From contig NZ_FOYZ01000004.1 of assembly GCF_900112775.1 (NCBI RefSeq), positions 180,354 to 244,353 on the forward strand: 64,000 nucleotides of DNA, written 5' to 3'. This DNA is from Anaeromicropila populeti (GTDB taxonomy: Bacteria > Bacillota > Clostridia > Lachnospirales > Lachnospiraceae). Below, piece by piece: positions 55,343 to 64,000 of this stretch. Below the pieces are notes generated by a model, which was given only the letters and a program-made list of their open reading frames with translations, did not search any database and was not told the origin of the DNA. A program made the position numbers and the translations under genes. Position 1 is the first letter of the stretch; the number at the start of each line of letters is the position of its first letter.

Positions 55343-57070
55343 TTCATCTCCACGTAAGCTGACATAGGCATTATATAAATCAAGAATACCGTAACCCCAT
55401 TCTTTGTTGGGATAACTCAGATTAGGATTTCTTTGTGCCCCACGTATCAACAGTATTTTAATTTCAACAGTACTCATGGAAGGGAAAAAGCCTCTTATAA
55501 TGCCCCATTCCAGAAACATTGCGGCAACACCAGCAGTGTGAGCCGCCGAAATGCTTGTTCCACTTCCAATGGTATAACCATGCTGTAGTGCTGGTCCAAT
55601 CATATTTACGCCAGGTGCAGCCAAAGTGGGAGCTATATTGTCATTTCGCATAAAGCCCCGGCTAGATTCCAAATAAATACTTTTATCAATGTAATTGTAG
55701 GCAGTTGTCACAATTGGTATAAAGGTATTACCAGGTGACGTTAAGGTATAATTCGGATCTGATTTTATAAAAAAAGTATTGTAATTTAAAAACTTTGACA
55801 TGGGCAGCCATATATGATAATTTAGTGCTAGATTTCCACTTTTGTACACCTTGAATTTCCATATGCCTTCGCTGGGATTTCGAAATCGTACCAGTATCAG
55901 CTGATCTCCAGATTGGGATTCTGCAATTTGATAATCTACATTAATTACCGTTGACTCCAAGATGAATTTTATTTCCCTGCTTTCACCTAACCGCGCTGGA
56001 ATCCGTGCGATATATTCACCGTTTGGAGAACGGAGATCAATAGAAAAAGTAGTTGGTGTTTTTGCCCATAGTTCCATAGAAAAACCCTGTTCATTTGGAC
56101 CAACCTTTAGTTCTACTTCATCAAATTCCTCTTCTTTTTCAATTGTGCCGTAATAATGGTGGCCTGTATTTCCTTCGTTTCCACCTGCAATGGTAAGAGA
56201 AACTCCCTTTTTAGTCGAAATGGTAGAAAGATAGCTGCTTAATGCTCCACGTTCATCATGGGCTCCTTGGGAAGTTCCAATTCCAATAAGTATTGATATA
56301 GGCATTTTCAGCTGTTCAGCCAGCTTTACAAGATAATTTATGCCGTGAATCAAGTCATGCTTTTGGTAGCAAACAGCATCGTCAGGAATACGCCAAAAGT
56401 CACGCAGATATTTTTTTGCAGGTTTTAGCTTGACAACTGCCAGTTGGGCATCTGGCACAACACCTGAAAAGGAATTGCTTTCGATTCTATTTCCAGCAGC
56501 AATTCCTGCTAAAAAAGTTCCATGTCCAACGTCGTCGGTGGAAGGAACAACGGAAAAAGGGTCAGGACTGGTTAAAGCAAAGTTTAACTGGGACTGAGTG
56601 TATTCTGTTCCAAAGCTAAAGCCTTCTGGCTGAGAAGAATCACTTTCAATAGTCTGATCCCATATAGCGGCTATCTTTGAAGTGCCATCTACATTGCGAA
56701 AAGTACTGTGAGTATAATCTATCCCAGAGTCTACGAGGCCAATCAGTACTCCCTGGCCAAACAAATCAAAATTAGGTATGTTTTGTATTTTTGAAACACC
56801 TGAAGCATCCAGGCTGCCAATGTCTAAAAGACCATAGCAGTTTGGATAGGCACCATAGCCATAGAGCTGAAAAAAATTTTTTGGAATATTTTCAATGGGA
56901 ACATACGCTATAGCAGTATCTTCAATAAGAGGTTCGTAGCATGCTCCTAAATTAGCAACGATTGTATCTAAACTTACCCCATAATCAATCATAAAGTCAG
57001 CATAAGCTTCACTAATAATTCTTTTTCGGCATTCTGGATCCACCTGTGTTTCTCCAATCCCAATAATCAT
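55340..57070 (-). CDS. Csp-like subtilisin-family protease, copy 2
   Basis: A 576-residue S8 peptidase, a clear paralogue of the one at 29492. The triad is intact: Asp in GLVDSGIDYTH, His in DDVGHGTFLAG, Ser in GTSISAAHTAG; GGNEGNTGHHY is shared. There is no signal peptide. I start at ATG 57070, which overlaps the LysR stop (TAATG), implying coupling; an ATG at 57106 would add 12 residues but lacks a site. The LysR upstream probably sets its expression. Confidence 0.88.
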   Translation of the reverse strand: MIIGIGETQVDPECRKRIISEAYADFMIDYGVSLDTIVANLGACYEPLIEDTAIAYVPIENIPKNFFQLYGYGAYPNCYGLLDIGSLDASGVSKIQNIPNFDLFGQGVLIGLVDSGIDYTHSTFRNVDGTSKIAAIWDQTIESDSSQPEGFSFGTEYTQSQLNFALTSPDPFSVVPSTDDVGHGTFLAGIAAGNRIESNSFSGVVPDAQLAVVKLKPAKKYLRDFWRIPDDAVCYQKHDLIHGINYLVKLAEQLKMPISILIGIGTSQGAHDERGALSSYLSTISTKKGVSLTIAGGNEGNTGHHYYGTIEKEEEFDEVELKVGPNEQGFSMELWAKTPTTFSIDLRSPNGEYIARIPARLGESREIKFILESTVINVDYQIAESQSGDQLILVRFRNPSEGIWKFKVYKSGNLALNYHIWLPMSKFLNYNTFFIKSDPNYTLTSPGNTFIPIVTTAYNYIDKSIYLESSRGFMRNDNIAPTLAAPGVNMIGPALQHGYTIGSGTSISAAHTAGVAAMFLEWGIIRGFFPSMSTVEIKILLIRGAQRNPNLSYPNKEWGYGILDLYNAYVSLRGDE

Positions 57071-57963
57071 TAATTTATTATATGAGAAAGACCACTGTTT
57101 ATGCATATTTCAATAAAAGAACGTGCAGCTTTGCTTAATAATTTGTTATTGTGGTATACCACCATAAGATTGCGGTGTAGATTTAAGTTTTCTACATGTA
57201 ATTCAATTAATTCTTTTTTATGCAGGTTCTGAGAAATCATGCGATAGGAAAGAATGGCAAGTCCTAGTTTATTGCTGGCAGCGTTTATAAGTGCTTCTGA
57301 ACTACAGCTTTCCCATTGAGGGTTTAAAGAATAACCTTCACTTAACACAATCTGCTCAAATAAATCACGTACTCCAGAACCTTTTTCCCGTACAAGTAAA
57401 GGTTCCTTTAAAATATCGCTAAGTGATAAGGTGTCTTTGCTTGCTAATGGATGCTCTGGTGAAGCAGCAATTACAATTCGATCGGAGCAAAATATTTTTG
57501 TTTTTAAATAAGTGTTTCGATGCAGTTCTTCGACTAGCGCAAAATCAAGTTCATTGTTGTAAATCATCTGTTCGATTGTAACGGAGTTTTGAATGGTAAC
57601 ATTTACAGTAATATCAGGATACAGCTCATGGAATTGATGGATATAATCAGCAATCAGGGTAGTTCCAATTGTAATATTAGCACCAATCTTCAAAATACCA
57701 AGTGAATCAGAATTTTTCAAACACCGTTCTGCATCTTCAAATAGAGTTACAATATGAAATGCGTACTGGTATAAAGTATCGCCAGCAGATGTAAGGTAGA
57801 GTGTTCTGTTTAGCCGTTCAAATAAAGTAATACCATAAAACTCTTCTAGCTCTTTAATAGCCTGGCTGATAGATGGCTGTGTCATATATAGGTGATTTGC
57901 AGCTTTTGTCATGCTTTTAAATTCACATACCGAAACAAAAATTTTCATATGTCTTAGTGTCAT
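57070..57963 (-). CDS. LysR-family transcriptional regulator
   Basis: A 297-residue regulator. The N-terminal helix-turn-helix reads MTKAANHLYMTQPSISQAI (about 17-36), followed by the LysR effector domain (about 90-295) with VREKGSGVRDLF. AAGGATG precedes ATG 57963. It lies between a secreted Ig-like protein and subtilase copy 2 on one leftward unit. Most LysR genes are divergent from their targets; here co-transcription is more likely. The effector is unknown. Confidence 0.93.
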   Translation of the reverse strand: MTLRHMKIFVSVCEFKSMTKAANHLYMTQPSISQAIKELEEFYGITLFERLNRTLYLTSAGDTLYQYAFHIVTLFEDAERCLKNSDSLGILKIGANITIGTTLIADYIHQFHELYPDITVNVTIQNSVTIEQMIYNNELDFALVEELHRNTYLKTKIFCSDRIVIAASPEHPLASKDTLSLSDILKEPLLVREKGSGVRDLFEQIVLSEGYSLNPQWESCSSEALINAASNKLGLAILSYRMISQNLHKKELIELHVENLNLHRNLMVVYHNNKLLSKAARSFIEICINSGLSHIIN

Positions 57964-57991
57964 AAGAAATCATCCTTTGCAGAAAAAATAT

Positions 57992-58837
57992 TTACTTAAT
58001 TCGAACTTTGTATTTCTTTAATGAGGAACCAGTTTTTGCAATTACGTATACAGTTCCCTTTCGTTTTGCAGTAAACTTCCCGGAAATTTTGTTAATAGAA
58101 GCAATTCGCTGATCGGAAACACTATATTGAACCGGGTCAGCATATCCAAATCCAACGGCCTGAAAAGTATAAGTCTTTCTCACGGATAAAGAGGATACTT
58201 TTTTTGTAAATGAAATATAAGGTTTTTTCACAACAATACGAGAGACAACTCGTTTGCTTTTTCCACAAATACTGATGGTTGCGGTAATCTTACCAATGCC
58301 AGCATGTTTTGCTGTAACTACGCCCTTTTTAGATACGGAAAGTATGTTTTTATCATTAGAGGTATATGTAATTTTTATATCACCAATAGAAAGCTGTTTT
58401 GGATATCTTAATGACAGTTTTGAAGTCTGAGCCAGATATATGGTTTCTTTTGTTGGTGCAACGGTTACCTGCGAGAGATAAGCAGACTTGCTCTCTGCTG
58501 TTTCAGATGTAGTTGTGTTGGGCTCGGTAGTTTCTATTGGAGGAACAACTGGTTTCTGAGGAATAACAGGTTTCTCAGGAACAACGGAATGATATGGAGG
58601 GCTGCTTGGAAGAATAGGAAAAACGGGCATATAAACTGGTCCTACAGGTGGAAAAGCTGTTGGTTCGGGTTCAGTTTTTGTTATCCTGTTCTGACTCCTT
58701 TCTTCGTTTTCTTTTGGATGTTCCATGGTATTATTGCCAGGATCAGCAGCTTTTACGAGAATAGATGAATTTGGAGAAAATAGTGCATTATAAAAAATAT
58801 TCAGTATGATAAGAATAGGCAAAAGTCTTCTTTTCAT
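57992..58837 (-). CDS. Secreted protein with Pro-rich linker and BIG2-like domains
   Basis: A 281-residue exported protein: a signal peptide (about 1-31, ending near VKAADP), a Pro/Thr-rich linker (about 35-115, PEKPVIPQKPVVPP), and two bacterial Ig-like (BIG2) repeats (about 120-281). The repeats carry SVSKKGVVTAKHAGIGKITAT and a matching INKISGKFTAKRKGTVYVIAK. It has no enzymatic domain, so it may be a cell-surface or matrix protein. It is divergent from GH48 and leads the leftward unit with LysR. Confidence 0.8.
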   Translation of the reverse strand: MKRRLLPILIILNIFYNALFSPNSSILVKAADPGNNTMEHPKENEERSQNRITKTEPEPTAFPPVGPVYMPVFPILPSSPPYHSVVPEKPVIPQKPVVPPIETTEPNTTTSETAESKSAYLSQVTVAPTKETIYLAQTSKLSLRYPKQLSIGDIKITYTSNDKNILSVSKKGVVTAKHAGIGKITATISICGKSKRVVSRIVVKKPYISFTKKVSSLSVRKTYTFQAVGFGYADPVQYSVSDQRIASINKISGKFTAKRKGTVYVIAKTGSSLKKYKVRIK

Positions 58838-59236
58838 AACAATAAAACCTTCTTTCCAGCGGCAGATCCGCTATATAAATCTATTCACAATATAGTACAA
58901 AGCAATCACTTAATATTGTATCATAAAAAGAAAATAATAACAAATCCCAGATTTTCAGCAAGTAAAAAAATGTATAATAAATACATCATTTTTGTGCCTA
59001 AAAAGTAAATAATACACAATGAAATTAAGGCATGCAGAGAAAAGTGGGTCTATAAAAATTAGTAAAAACATTGTCTTATATATAGTTTTATCGACTTTTT
59101 TTGGTGTGTTTGCATAAAAAAACGGCGTAATTGCATTTCGTGTAAACATATGCTACATAATAGCCACAAAATGTTGAATTGTCCTCTAGAAGTTTTATAA
59201 TAAGCATTGTAAATAAATTTTTTAAGGAGGAGTCTA
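58838..59236. other. 399-base intergenic region upstream of GH48
   Basis: AT-rich divergent spacer between the Ig-like protein and GH48. It holds an inverted repeat at about 58963-58993 (AAAAAATGTAT facing ATACATCATTTTT). A weak promoter candidate is TTGCAT (59131), 17 bases, TACATA (59154). No convincing gene or known riboswitch was seen. It probably contains the GH48 control region. Confidence 0.6.
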
Positions 59237-61915
59237 ATGTTAAATAAGAAGTTAAAAAGGGCAATCTGTGTTATGGGGTCTACACTATTAGTAGGTGTGC
59301 AATGTGTATCTCCATTAGCATCAGCAACTGTAAGCGCAGCAAGTGGTAGTGTTGGCGCTACTTATGAACAACGTTTTCTTGATATGTACAGCAAACTGAA
59401 AGATACAAACAATGGTTATTTCAATAGCCAGGGAATTCCTTACCACTCAATCGAAACTATGTTAGTTGAAGCTCCTGATCAAGGACATGAGTCAACATCT
59501 GAAGCAGCAAGTTATTTAGTATGGCTTGAAGCTATGAACGGTAAATTCTCAGGAAACTGGTCCGGACTTACAAAAGCTTGGGACGTAGTTGAAAAATATT
59601 ATATTCCAACAGATGCAGATCAGCCAGGACAGACAGGATACAATCCTTCCAGTCCAGCTACATTAGCAAATGAATATGGTACACCAGATCAATATCCAAG
59701 TCAGTTACAATTCGGCAAAAGCGTTGGACAAGATCCACTTTACTATGAATTGACTAATACATATGGTACATCAAAAATTTATGGTATGCATTGGTTAATC
59801 GACGTTGATAACTTCTATGGTTATGGACAAAGAGGAGATGGAACAACTACTCCATCTTACATCAATACATTCCAACGTGGTGAGCAGGAATCAACTTGGG
59901 AAACAATTCCACATCCATCATGGGAAGCATTCAAATGGGGTGGTTCCAGCGGATTCTTACCACTATTCACAATTGATAACAGTTATGCAAAACAATGGCG
60001 TTATACAAATGCTCCTGATGCTGATGCACGTTTGATTCAAGCTATGTATCAAGCAAAAGGATGGGCTGCTGAAACAAATACTGATATCAGTGCTTTGATT
60101 TCAAAAGCTAGTAAAATGGGTGACTATTTAAGATACTCATTCTTTGATAAATACTTTATGAAGATTGGTGCACAATCTACTACACCAGCAAGTGGCCGTG
60201 ATTCAGCTCACTACTTAATGTCATGGTACTATTCATGGGGTGGTGCAACAACTGATACTTGGGCTTGGAGAATTGGTTCTTCTCATTCTCACTTTGGATA
60301 TCAGAATCCAATGGCTGCATGGGTATTATCAAATGATACACAGTTTATTCCAAAGTCTGCTACAGCTAAGTCCGACTGGGCTAAGAGCTTGCAGAGACAG
60401 ATTGAATTATATACATGGTTACAATCAGCTGAAGGTGCGATTGCAGGTGGTTGTACAAACTCCTACAATGGTCAGTACAGCACATATCCAGCAGGAACTT
60501 CCACATTCTACGGAATGGCATATTTAGAGAATCCAGTATATGCTGATCCAGGAAGTAACACATGGTTTGGTATGCAGGCTTGGTCAATGCAACGTATGTG
60601 TGAATACTACTACAACACAGGAGATACTAAGGTTAAAGCTTTAGTTGACAAGTGGGCAGCATGGGCTCAGTCAGAAGTTCATTTGTTCAACAATGGAACA
60701 TTTGAAATTCCATCAACAATTGACTGGGAAGGACAGCCAGATACTTGGACAGGAACATCTACAGGAAATCCAAGTCTTCATGTAGAAGTAAAAGCATACG
60801 GACAGGATCTTGGTATTGCTGGTTCCTTAGCAAATGCATTGTTATATTATGCAGCAGCAACTACTAAGTATTCTCCAGCTACAAGCGCTGAAGTATACTA
60901 TGATACAGCAAAAGGACTTCTTGACTGCATTAATGATAATTACTCAGATTCTAAGGGTATTTCTACAGTAGAAGTTTGCGGTTCCTTTGACCGTTTCTTC
61001 GAACAAGAAGTATATGTACCAGCAGGATTTACAGGAACAACTGCAACAGGTGCACAGATTAAATCTGGTGTGACATTCTATGACTTACGTCCACAGTATG
61101 CAAATGATCCTGACTTCCAGAGATTATTATCCTGCTACCAGAGTGGAACAGATTTCACTATGAGATATCATAGATTCTGGGCACAAGTAGAATATGCTGT
61201 AGCAAATGGTACATTAGCAATTCTGTTCCCAGAAGGATATCCAGATCCAAATCCAACACCTACTCCAGTGGTAACACCTACTCCAGTAGTAACACCTACT
61301 CCAGTAGTAACACCTACTCCAGTAGTAACACCTACTCCAGTGGTAACACCTACTCCAGTAGTAACACCTACTCCAGTAGTAACACCTACTCCAGTAGTAA
61401 CACCTACTCCAGTGGTAACACCTACTCCAGTGGTAACACCTACTCCAACAGCAGGAACAGGTAAAGATGTAAATGTAACTTTCAGCCCACAAGGCGGAGC
61501 ATCCAGCAATACACTTGGTGGAAACTTCACTTTCACTACAACTGAAAGCAGCGTAGATGTATCTAAGATTACATTACGTTACTACTTCACATCTGATGGA
61601 GCAACTGGACAAAACGTTTATGTTGACCATGCAGCATTACAAACAACTGTAGCTCCATGGTATGCAGCATTAACATCAAATGTAAAATACAATGTTGTAA
61701 CTATGAGCAATCCTACTTCAACTGCTAACTGCTATGTAGAAGTTACATTCAATGCATCAGGCGTAACTTTAACTCCAGCAGGTCAGGTTCAATTAGCTGT
61801 ACGTATTGCACAGTCCAACTGGGCAAACTACAACCAGTCTAATGACTACTCATATGTAAACGGTCCAGCCGTATTATATGATGGTGTATTAGTAGATGGT
61901 AATATTCCAAGCTAA
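59237..61915 (+). CDS. Secreted GH48 exocellulase with CBM3
   Basis: An 892-residue secreted cellulase. A signal peptide (about 1-35) precedes a GH48 domain (about 38-665), with the probable acid Glu85 in GHESTSEA and typical [25 protein letters not shown] and [14 protein letters not shown]. Ten VVTPTP repeats follow, then a CBM3 (about 742-892). GH48 enzymes cut cellobiose from reducing ends and are the main cellulase of many clostridia. Codon use and AAGGAGGAG suggest very high expression. GH9 follows 90 bases on. Confidence 0.96.
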   Translation: MLNKKLKRAICVMGSTLLVGVQCVSPLASATVSAASGSVGATYEQRFLDMYSKLKDTNNGYFNSQGIPYHSIETMLVEAPDQGHESTSEAASYLVWLEAMNGKFSGNWSGLTKAWDVVEKYYIPTDADQPGQTGYNPSSPATLANEYGTPDQYPSQLQFGKSVGQDPLYYELTNTYGTSKIYGMHWLIDVDNFYGYGQRGDGTTTPSYINTFQRGEQESTWETIPHPSWEAFKWGGSSGFLPLFTIDNSYAKQWRYTNAPDADARLIQAMYQAKGWAAETNTDISALISKASKMGDYLRYSFFDKYFMKIGAQSTTPASGRDSAHYLMSWYYSWGGATTDTWAWRIGSSHSHFGYQNPMAAWVLSNDTQFIPKSATAKSDWAKSLQRQIELYTWLQSAEGAIAGGCTNSYNGQYSTYPAGTSTFYGMAYLENPVYADPGSNTWFGMQAWSMQRMCEYYYNTGDTKVKALVDKWAAWAQSEVHLFNNGTFEIPSTIDWEGQPDTWTGTSTGNPSLHVEVKAYGQDLGIAGSLANALLYYAAATTKYSPATSAEVYYDTAKGLLDCINDNYSDSKGISTVEVCGSFDRFFEQEVYVPAGFTGTTATGAQIKSGVTFYDLRPQYANDPDFQRLLSCYQSGTDFTMRYHRFWAQVEYAVANGTLAILFPEGYPDPNPTPTPVVTPTPVVTPTPVVTPTPVVTPTPVVTPTPVVTPTPVVTPTPVVTPTPVVTPTPVVTPTPTAGTGKDVNVTFSPQGGASSNTLGGNFTFTTTESSVDVSKITLRYYFTSDGATGQNVYVDHAALQTTVAPWYAALTSNVKYNVVTMSNPTSTANCYVEVTFNASGVTLTPAGQVQLAVRIAQSNWANYNQSNDYSYVNGPAVLYDGVLVDGNIPS
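61268..61447 (+). repeat. Ten 18-bp repeats encoding the VVTPTP linker of GH48
   Basis: Ten units of the type GTRGTAACACCTACTCCA. The peptide is the same as in GH5, but the third codon positions differ (CCT and ACT here; CCA and ACG in GH5). Confidence 0.95.
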
Positions 61916-61953
61916 TTAGAGGATTGAGACAATAAATAACTTATAAACCAAGG

Positions 61954-61988
61954 ATCTCGGCAGCAGGAACATAGCTGCCGGGATTTTA
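61954..61988 (+). terminator. Intergenic hairpin between GH48 and GH9
   Basis: TCTCGGCAGC pairs with GCTGCCGGGA (10 bp with one G-U) around nine bases, followed by TTTT. It is 39 bases after the GH48 stop and 18 before GH9. It can act as a partial terminator, lowering GH9 relative to GH48, or protect the GH48 mRNA 3' end. Confidence 0.75.
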
Positions 61989-62005
61989 CTCATAAGGAGG
62001 GAATT

Positions 62006-64000
62006 ATGAAATTAGTTAAGAAAATGGTAGGAACTACCTTAATCGCATCCTTAGCATTAAGTAGTATTGCGGTTGGCGGTAAAAGTGCAGGAGCTTTAGC
62101 AGCTTCTTCTTATAATTATGCAGAAGTTCTTCAAAAATCATTAGTATTCTATGAACTTCAGGAATCTGGTCCTTTACAGGATGACATTAGAACAAACTGG
62201 CGTTCAGATACCTGTCTGACAGATGGACAGGATAATGGTCTGGATTTAACAGGAGGATGGTTTGATGCTGGTGATCATGTGAAATTCAACCTTCCTATGT
62301 CTTATACTGCTGCAATGTTAGCATGGTCCTATTATGAAGATCCAGAAGTTTACCAACAGACAGGTCAAGATGAATACATATTAGAGCAAATTAAATTTGC
62401 AAACGATTATTTTATTAAATGTCATCCTACAGCAGACAAGTACTATTTCCAGGTAGGAGATGGTGGTGCTGATCATGCATTCTGGGGAGCAGCAGAAATT
62501 ATGCAAATGGATAGACCATCTTATTATGTAGATGCAAGTCATCCAGGTTCTTGTGTTGCAGCCAGCACAGCAGCATCTTTGGCAGCAGCTTCTGTTATTT
62601 TTGCAGAAAGTGATCCAGCCTATGCAGCTACTTGTATTGCAAAAGCAAAAAGCTTATTAGCATTGGCAGAAACAATGGCTAGTGATACTTATTATAATTC
62701 CGTAGCAGGTGCATATTACAGATCTTACAGTGGATATGCAGATGATATTTCATGGGCAAGTACATGGATTTACATGAAAACAGGAGAGGAATCTTATCTT
62801 AACAAAGCAATGACTTACTCCAACAATTGGGAAATGATTCAAGGAACAACTGACATTTCTTATGACTGGACTCAGAGCTGGGATAATAAACAAATTGGTA
62901 CATCGTTACTTCTTGCAAGATTAACACAAAATGCAAAATATGTTTCAGCTATTGAAAATAACCTGAAATACTGGTCAGTTGGATTGAATGGCAAAAAAAT
63001 AAATTACACTCCAAAAGGATTAGCATTTAGAGATACTTGGGGTTCTTTAAGATATGCAAGTACAGAAGCATTTTTAGCAAGTGTTTATGCAGAAGAAGCA
63101 GATTGTGATGCAACTTTGGCAACACAATTAAAAGCTTTTGCAAAAGCACAGGCAGATTATTGTTTAGGAAGCACAGGACGCAGCTTTGTATGTGGATTTG
63201 GAGAAAACGCACCAGTTAATCCTCACCACAGAACAGCACATGGCGGCTGGGAAAATAACTGTGGCGGAGCACCTGCAACAAATAGACATACATTAGTAGG
63301 AGCATTAGTAGGTGGACCAGGTTCAGATGACAGCTATACAGATGACAGAACAAATTATGTAAACAATGAAGTAGCAACAGATTACAATGCTGGATTTACA
63401 GGATTAATGGCAAAAATGTATAAAGAGTACGGCGGAACAGTTCTTAGTAATGTATCAGCAGTAGAAACAGTTGGAGAGGAAATTTATCTTCAAGCTGGTA
63501 TCAATGCTCAGGATTTACGTACAACAGGAAGCTTTATTGAAATTAAATCAGTAGTATTTAATCATACTGCTTGGCCTGCAAGAATTACTGACAAGCTGAC
63601 ATATAGATATTTTGTAGATATCAGCCAGGTTATTGCTGCCGGATATAGCGCAAGCAACATGGAGGTTTCTGCTAACTACAAACAACATGGTGAAACAATC
63701 TCTGCATTAAAACCATGGGATGAAGAAAAGGGAATTTATTACGTTGAAATCAGCTTAGTAGGAGCTAAAATATATCCAGGTGGACAAAGTGAACAAAGAA
63801 GTGAATGCCAGTTCAGAATTAAAGCACCTTGTTTATGGGATTACACTACTAGTCCATCATTCCAGGGACTTACAGGAACATCTAATAATAGCTGCGTAAA
63901 TAATCCTAATATGGCAGTATATGATGATGGTGTATTAGTATATGGTAAAGAACCAAACGGCAGTGCAGTAGTAACACCAACACCAGTAGTAACACCAACA
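62006..64000 (+). CDS. Secreted GH9 endoglucanase with CBM3, cut at the right edge
   Basis: The frame is open to the window end: 665 residues are visible, starting at ATG 62006 behind AAGGAGG. A signal peptide (about 1-33) precedes a GH9 domain (about 35-475), with catalytic Asp87 and Asp90 in GWFDAGDHVKF, PHHRTAHGG near 410, and the proton-donor Glu455 in NNEVATDYNAGF. A CBM3c-like module (about 480-645) follows directly, as in processive endoglucanases. A VVTPTP linker begins at 63968; more modules presumably lie beyond. With GH48 it would form a classic synergistic pair. Confidence 0.95.
   Translation, partial: MKLVKKMVGTTLIASLALSSIAVGGKSAGALAASSYNYAEVLQKSLVFYELQESGPLQDDIRTNWRSDTCLTDGQDNGLDLTGGWFDAGDHVKFNLPMSYTAAMLAWSYYEDPEVYQQTGQDEYILEQIKFANDYFIKCHPTADKYYFQVGDGGADHAFWGAAEIMQMDRPSYYVDASHPGSCVAASTAASLAAASVIFAESDPAYAATCIAKAKSLLALAETMASDTYYNSVAGAYYRSYSGYADDISWASTWIYMKTGEESYLNKAMTYSNNWEMIQGTTDISYDWTQSWDNKQIGTSLLLARLTQNAKYVSAIENNLKYWSVGLNGKKINYTPKGLAFRDTWGSLRYASTEAFLASVYAEEADCDATLATQLKAFAKAQADYCLGSTGRSFVCGFGENAPVNPHHRTAHGGWENNCGGAPATNRHTLVGALVGGPGSDDSYTDDRTNYVNNEVATDYNAGFTGLMAKMYKEYGGTVLSNVSAVETVGEEIYLQAGINAQDLRTTGSFIEIKSVVFNHTAWPARITDKLTYRYFVDISQVIAAGYSASNMEVSANYKQHGETISALKPWDEEKGIYYVEISLVGAKIYPGGQSEQRSECQFRIKAPCLWDYTTSPSFQGLTGTSNNSCVNNPNMAVYDDGVLVYGKEPNGSAVVTPTPVVTPT
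63968..64000 (+). repeat. Start of a VVTPTP linker repeat in GH9 (truncated)
   Basis: Two units (the second incomplete) of GTAGTAACACCAACACCA. A third codon version of the same linker peptide, cut by the window edge. Confidence 0.85.

Noticed and set aside
58955..59149. Leftward 64-residue frame in the GH48 upstream region
   Set aside because: AT-rich chance frame with no ribosome site; the region is better explained as control DNA.
61268..61447. Possible CRISPR array
   Set aside because: The 18-bp units are directly adjacent without spacers and are in frame inside a cellulase gene.
61168..61536. Open frames on the minus strand across the GH48 linker
   Set aside because: Shadow of the VVTPTP repeat (reads as repeated VGVTTG); no ribosome site.

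Overview
The window looks like chromosome from a low-GC, anaerobic, plant-fibre-degrading member of the Clostridia, most likely Lachnospiraceae or a close relative. This rests on secreted GH48/GH9/GH5 cellulases with CBM3 modules and VVTPTP linkers, an oxygen-sensitive 4-hydroxybutyryl-CoA dehydratase, AGGAGG ribosome sites, AT-rich codons, and clostridial families (DUF6431-like protein, Csp-like subtilases). I could run no searches, so the species is not named. Layout: (1) 1-16032, end of a trans-AT-type polyketide synthase cluster, cut at the left edge. It holds a DH-KR terminus, a 2039-aa PKS (decayed methyltransferase, ACP, KS, inactive-looking KS, two ACPs with the beta-branching Trp flag), and a full HMG-synthase cassette (HCS, ECH1, ECH2 fused to a thioesterase-like domain, donor ACP, decarboxylating KS). 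Interspersed are a GH1-like protein lacking both catalytic glutamates, a membrane protein and a PEBP-family protein. (2) 16033-18383, a DUF6431-like gene and an AraC scrap, then uppP and a CDP-alcohol phosphatidyltransferase. (3) 18544-28438, a PAS/AAA+/Fis regulator lacking the GAFTGA loop, then abfD, an Nfu-type Fe-S protein and a 4-hydroxybutyrate CoA-transferase. A convergent FabZ-like hotdog enzyme follows, and then an ACP, an AMP-ligase, and LuxE-like and LuxC-like proteins. Together these suggest an uncharacterised acyl-activation and reduction route. (4) 28418-35879, an orphan sugar-binding protein, a Csp-like subtilase, a DUF6143-like protein and a modular GH5 cellulase. (5) 36600-48104, a cobalamin-riboswitch operon for B12 uptake (btuF, btuC, btuD) and late B12 assembly (cbiA, cobT, cobU, cobS, a CobU paralogue, cobC, cbiB, cobD, cbiP). 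The corrin-ring methylation genes are not here. (6) 48236-53948, a cyclic-di-GMP and chemotaxis group: GGDEF protein, MCP, GGDEF-EAL protein and an unknown protein. (7) 54106-58837, an Fe-alcohol dehydrogenase, then a leftward operon of secreted Ig-like protein, LysR regulator and a second Csp-like subtilase. (8) 59237-64000, the GH48 exocellulase followed, across a hairpin, by a GH9 endoglucanase cut at the right edge. How the parts work together: the cellulases attack crystalline cellulose from chain ends and interior, while the B12 operon supplies cofactor under end-product control. The polyketide cluster appears to be an accessory island bordered by mobile-element debris.
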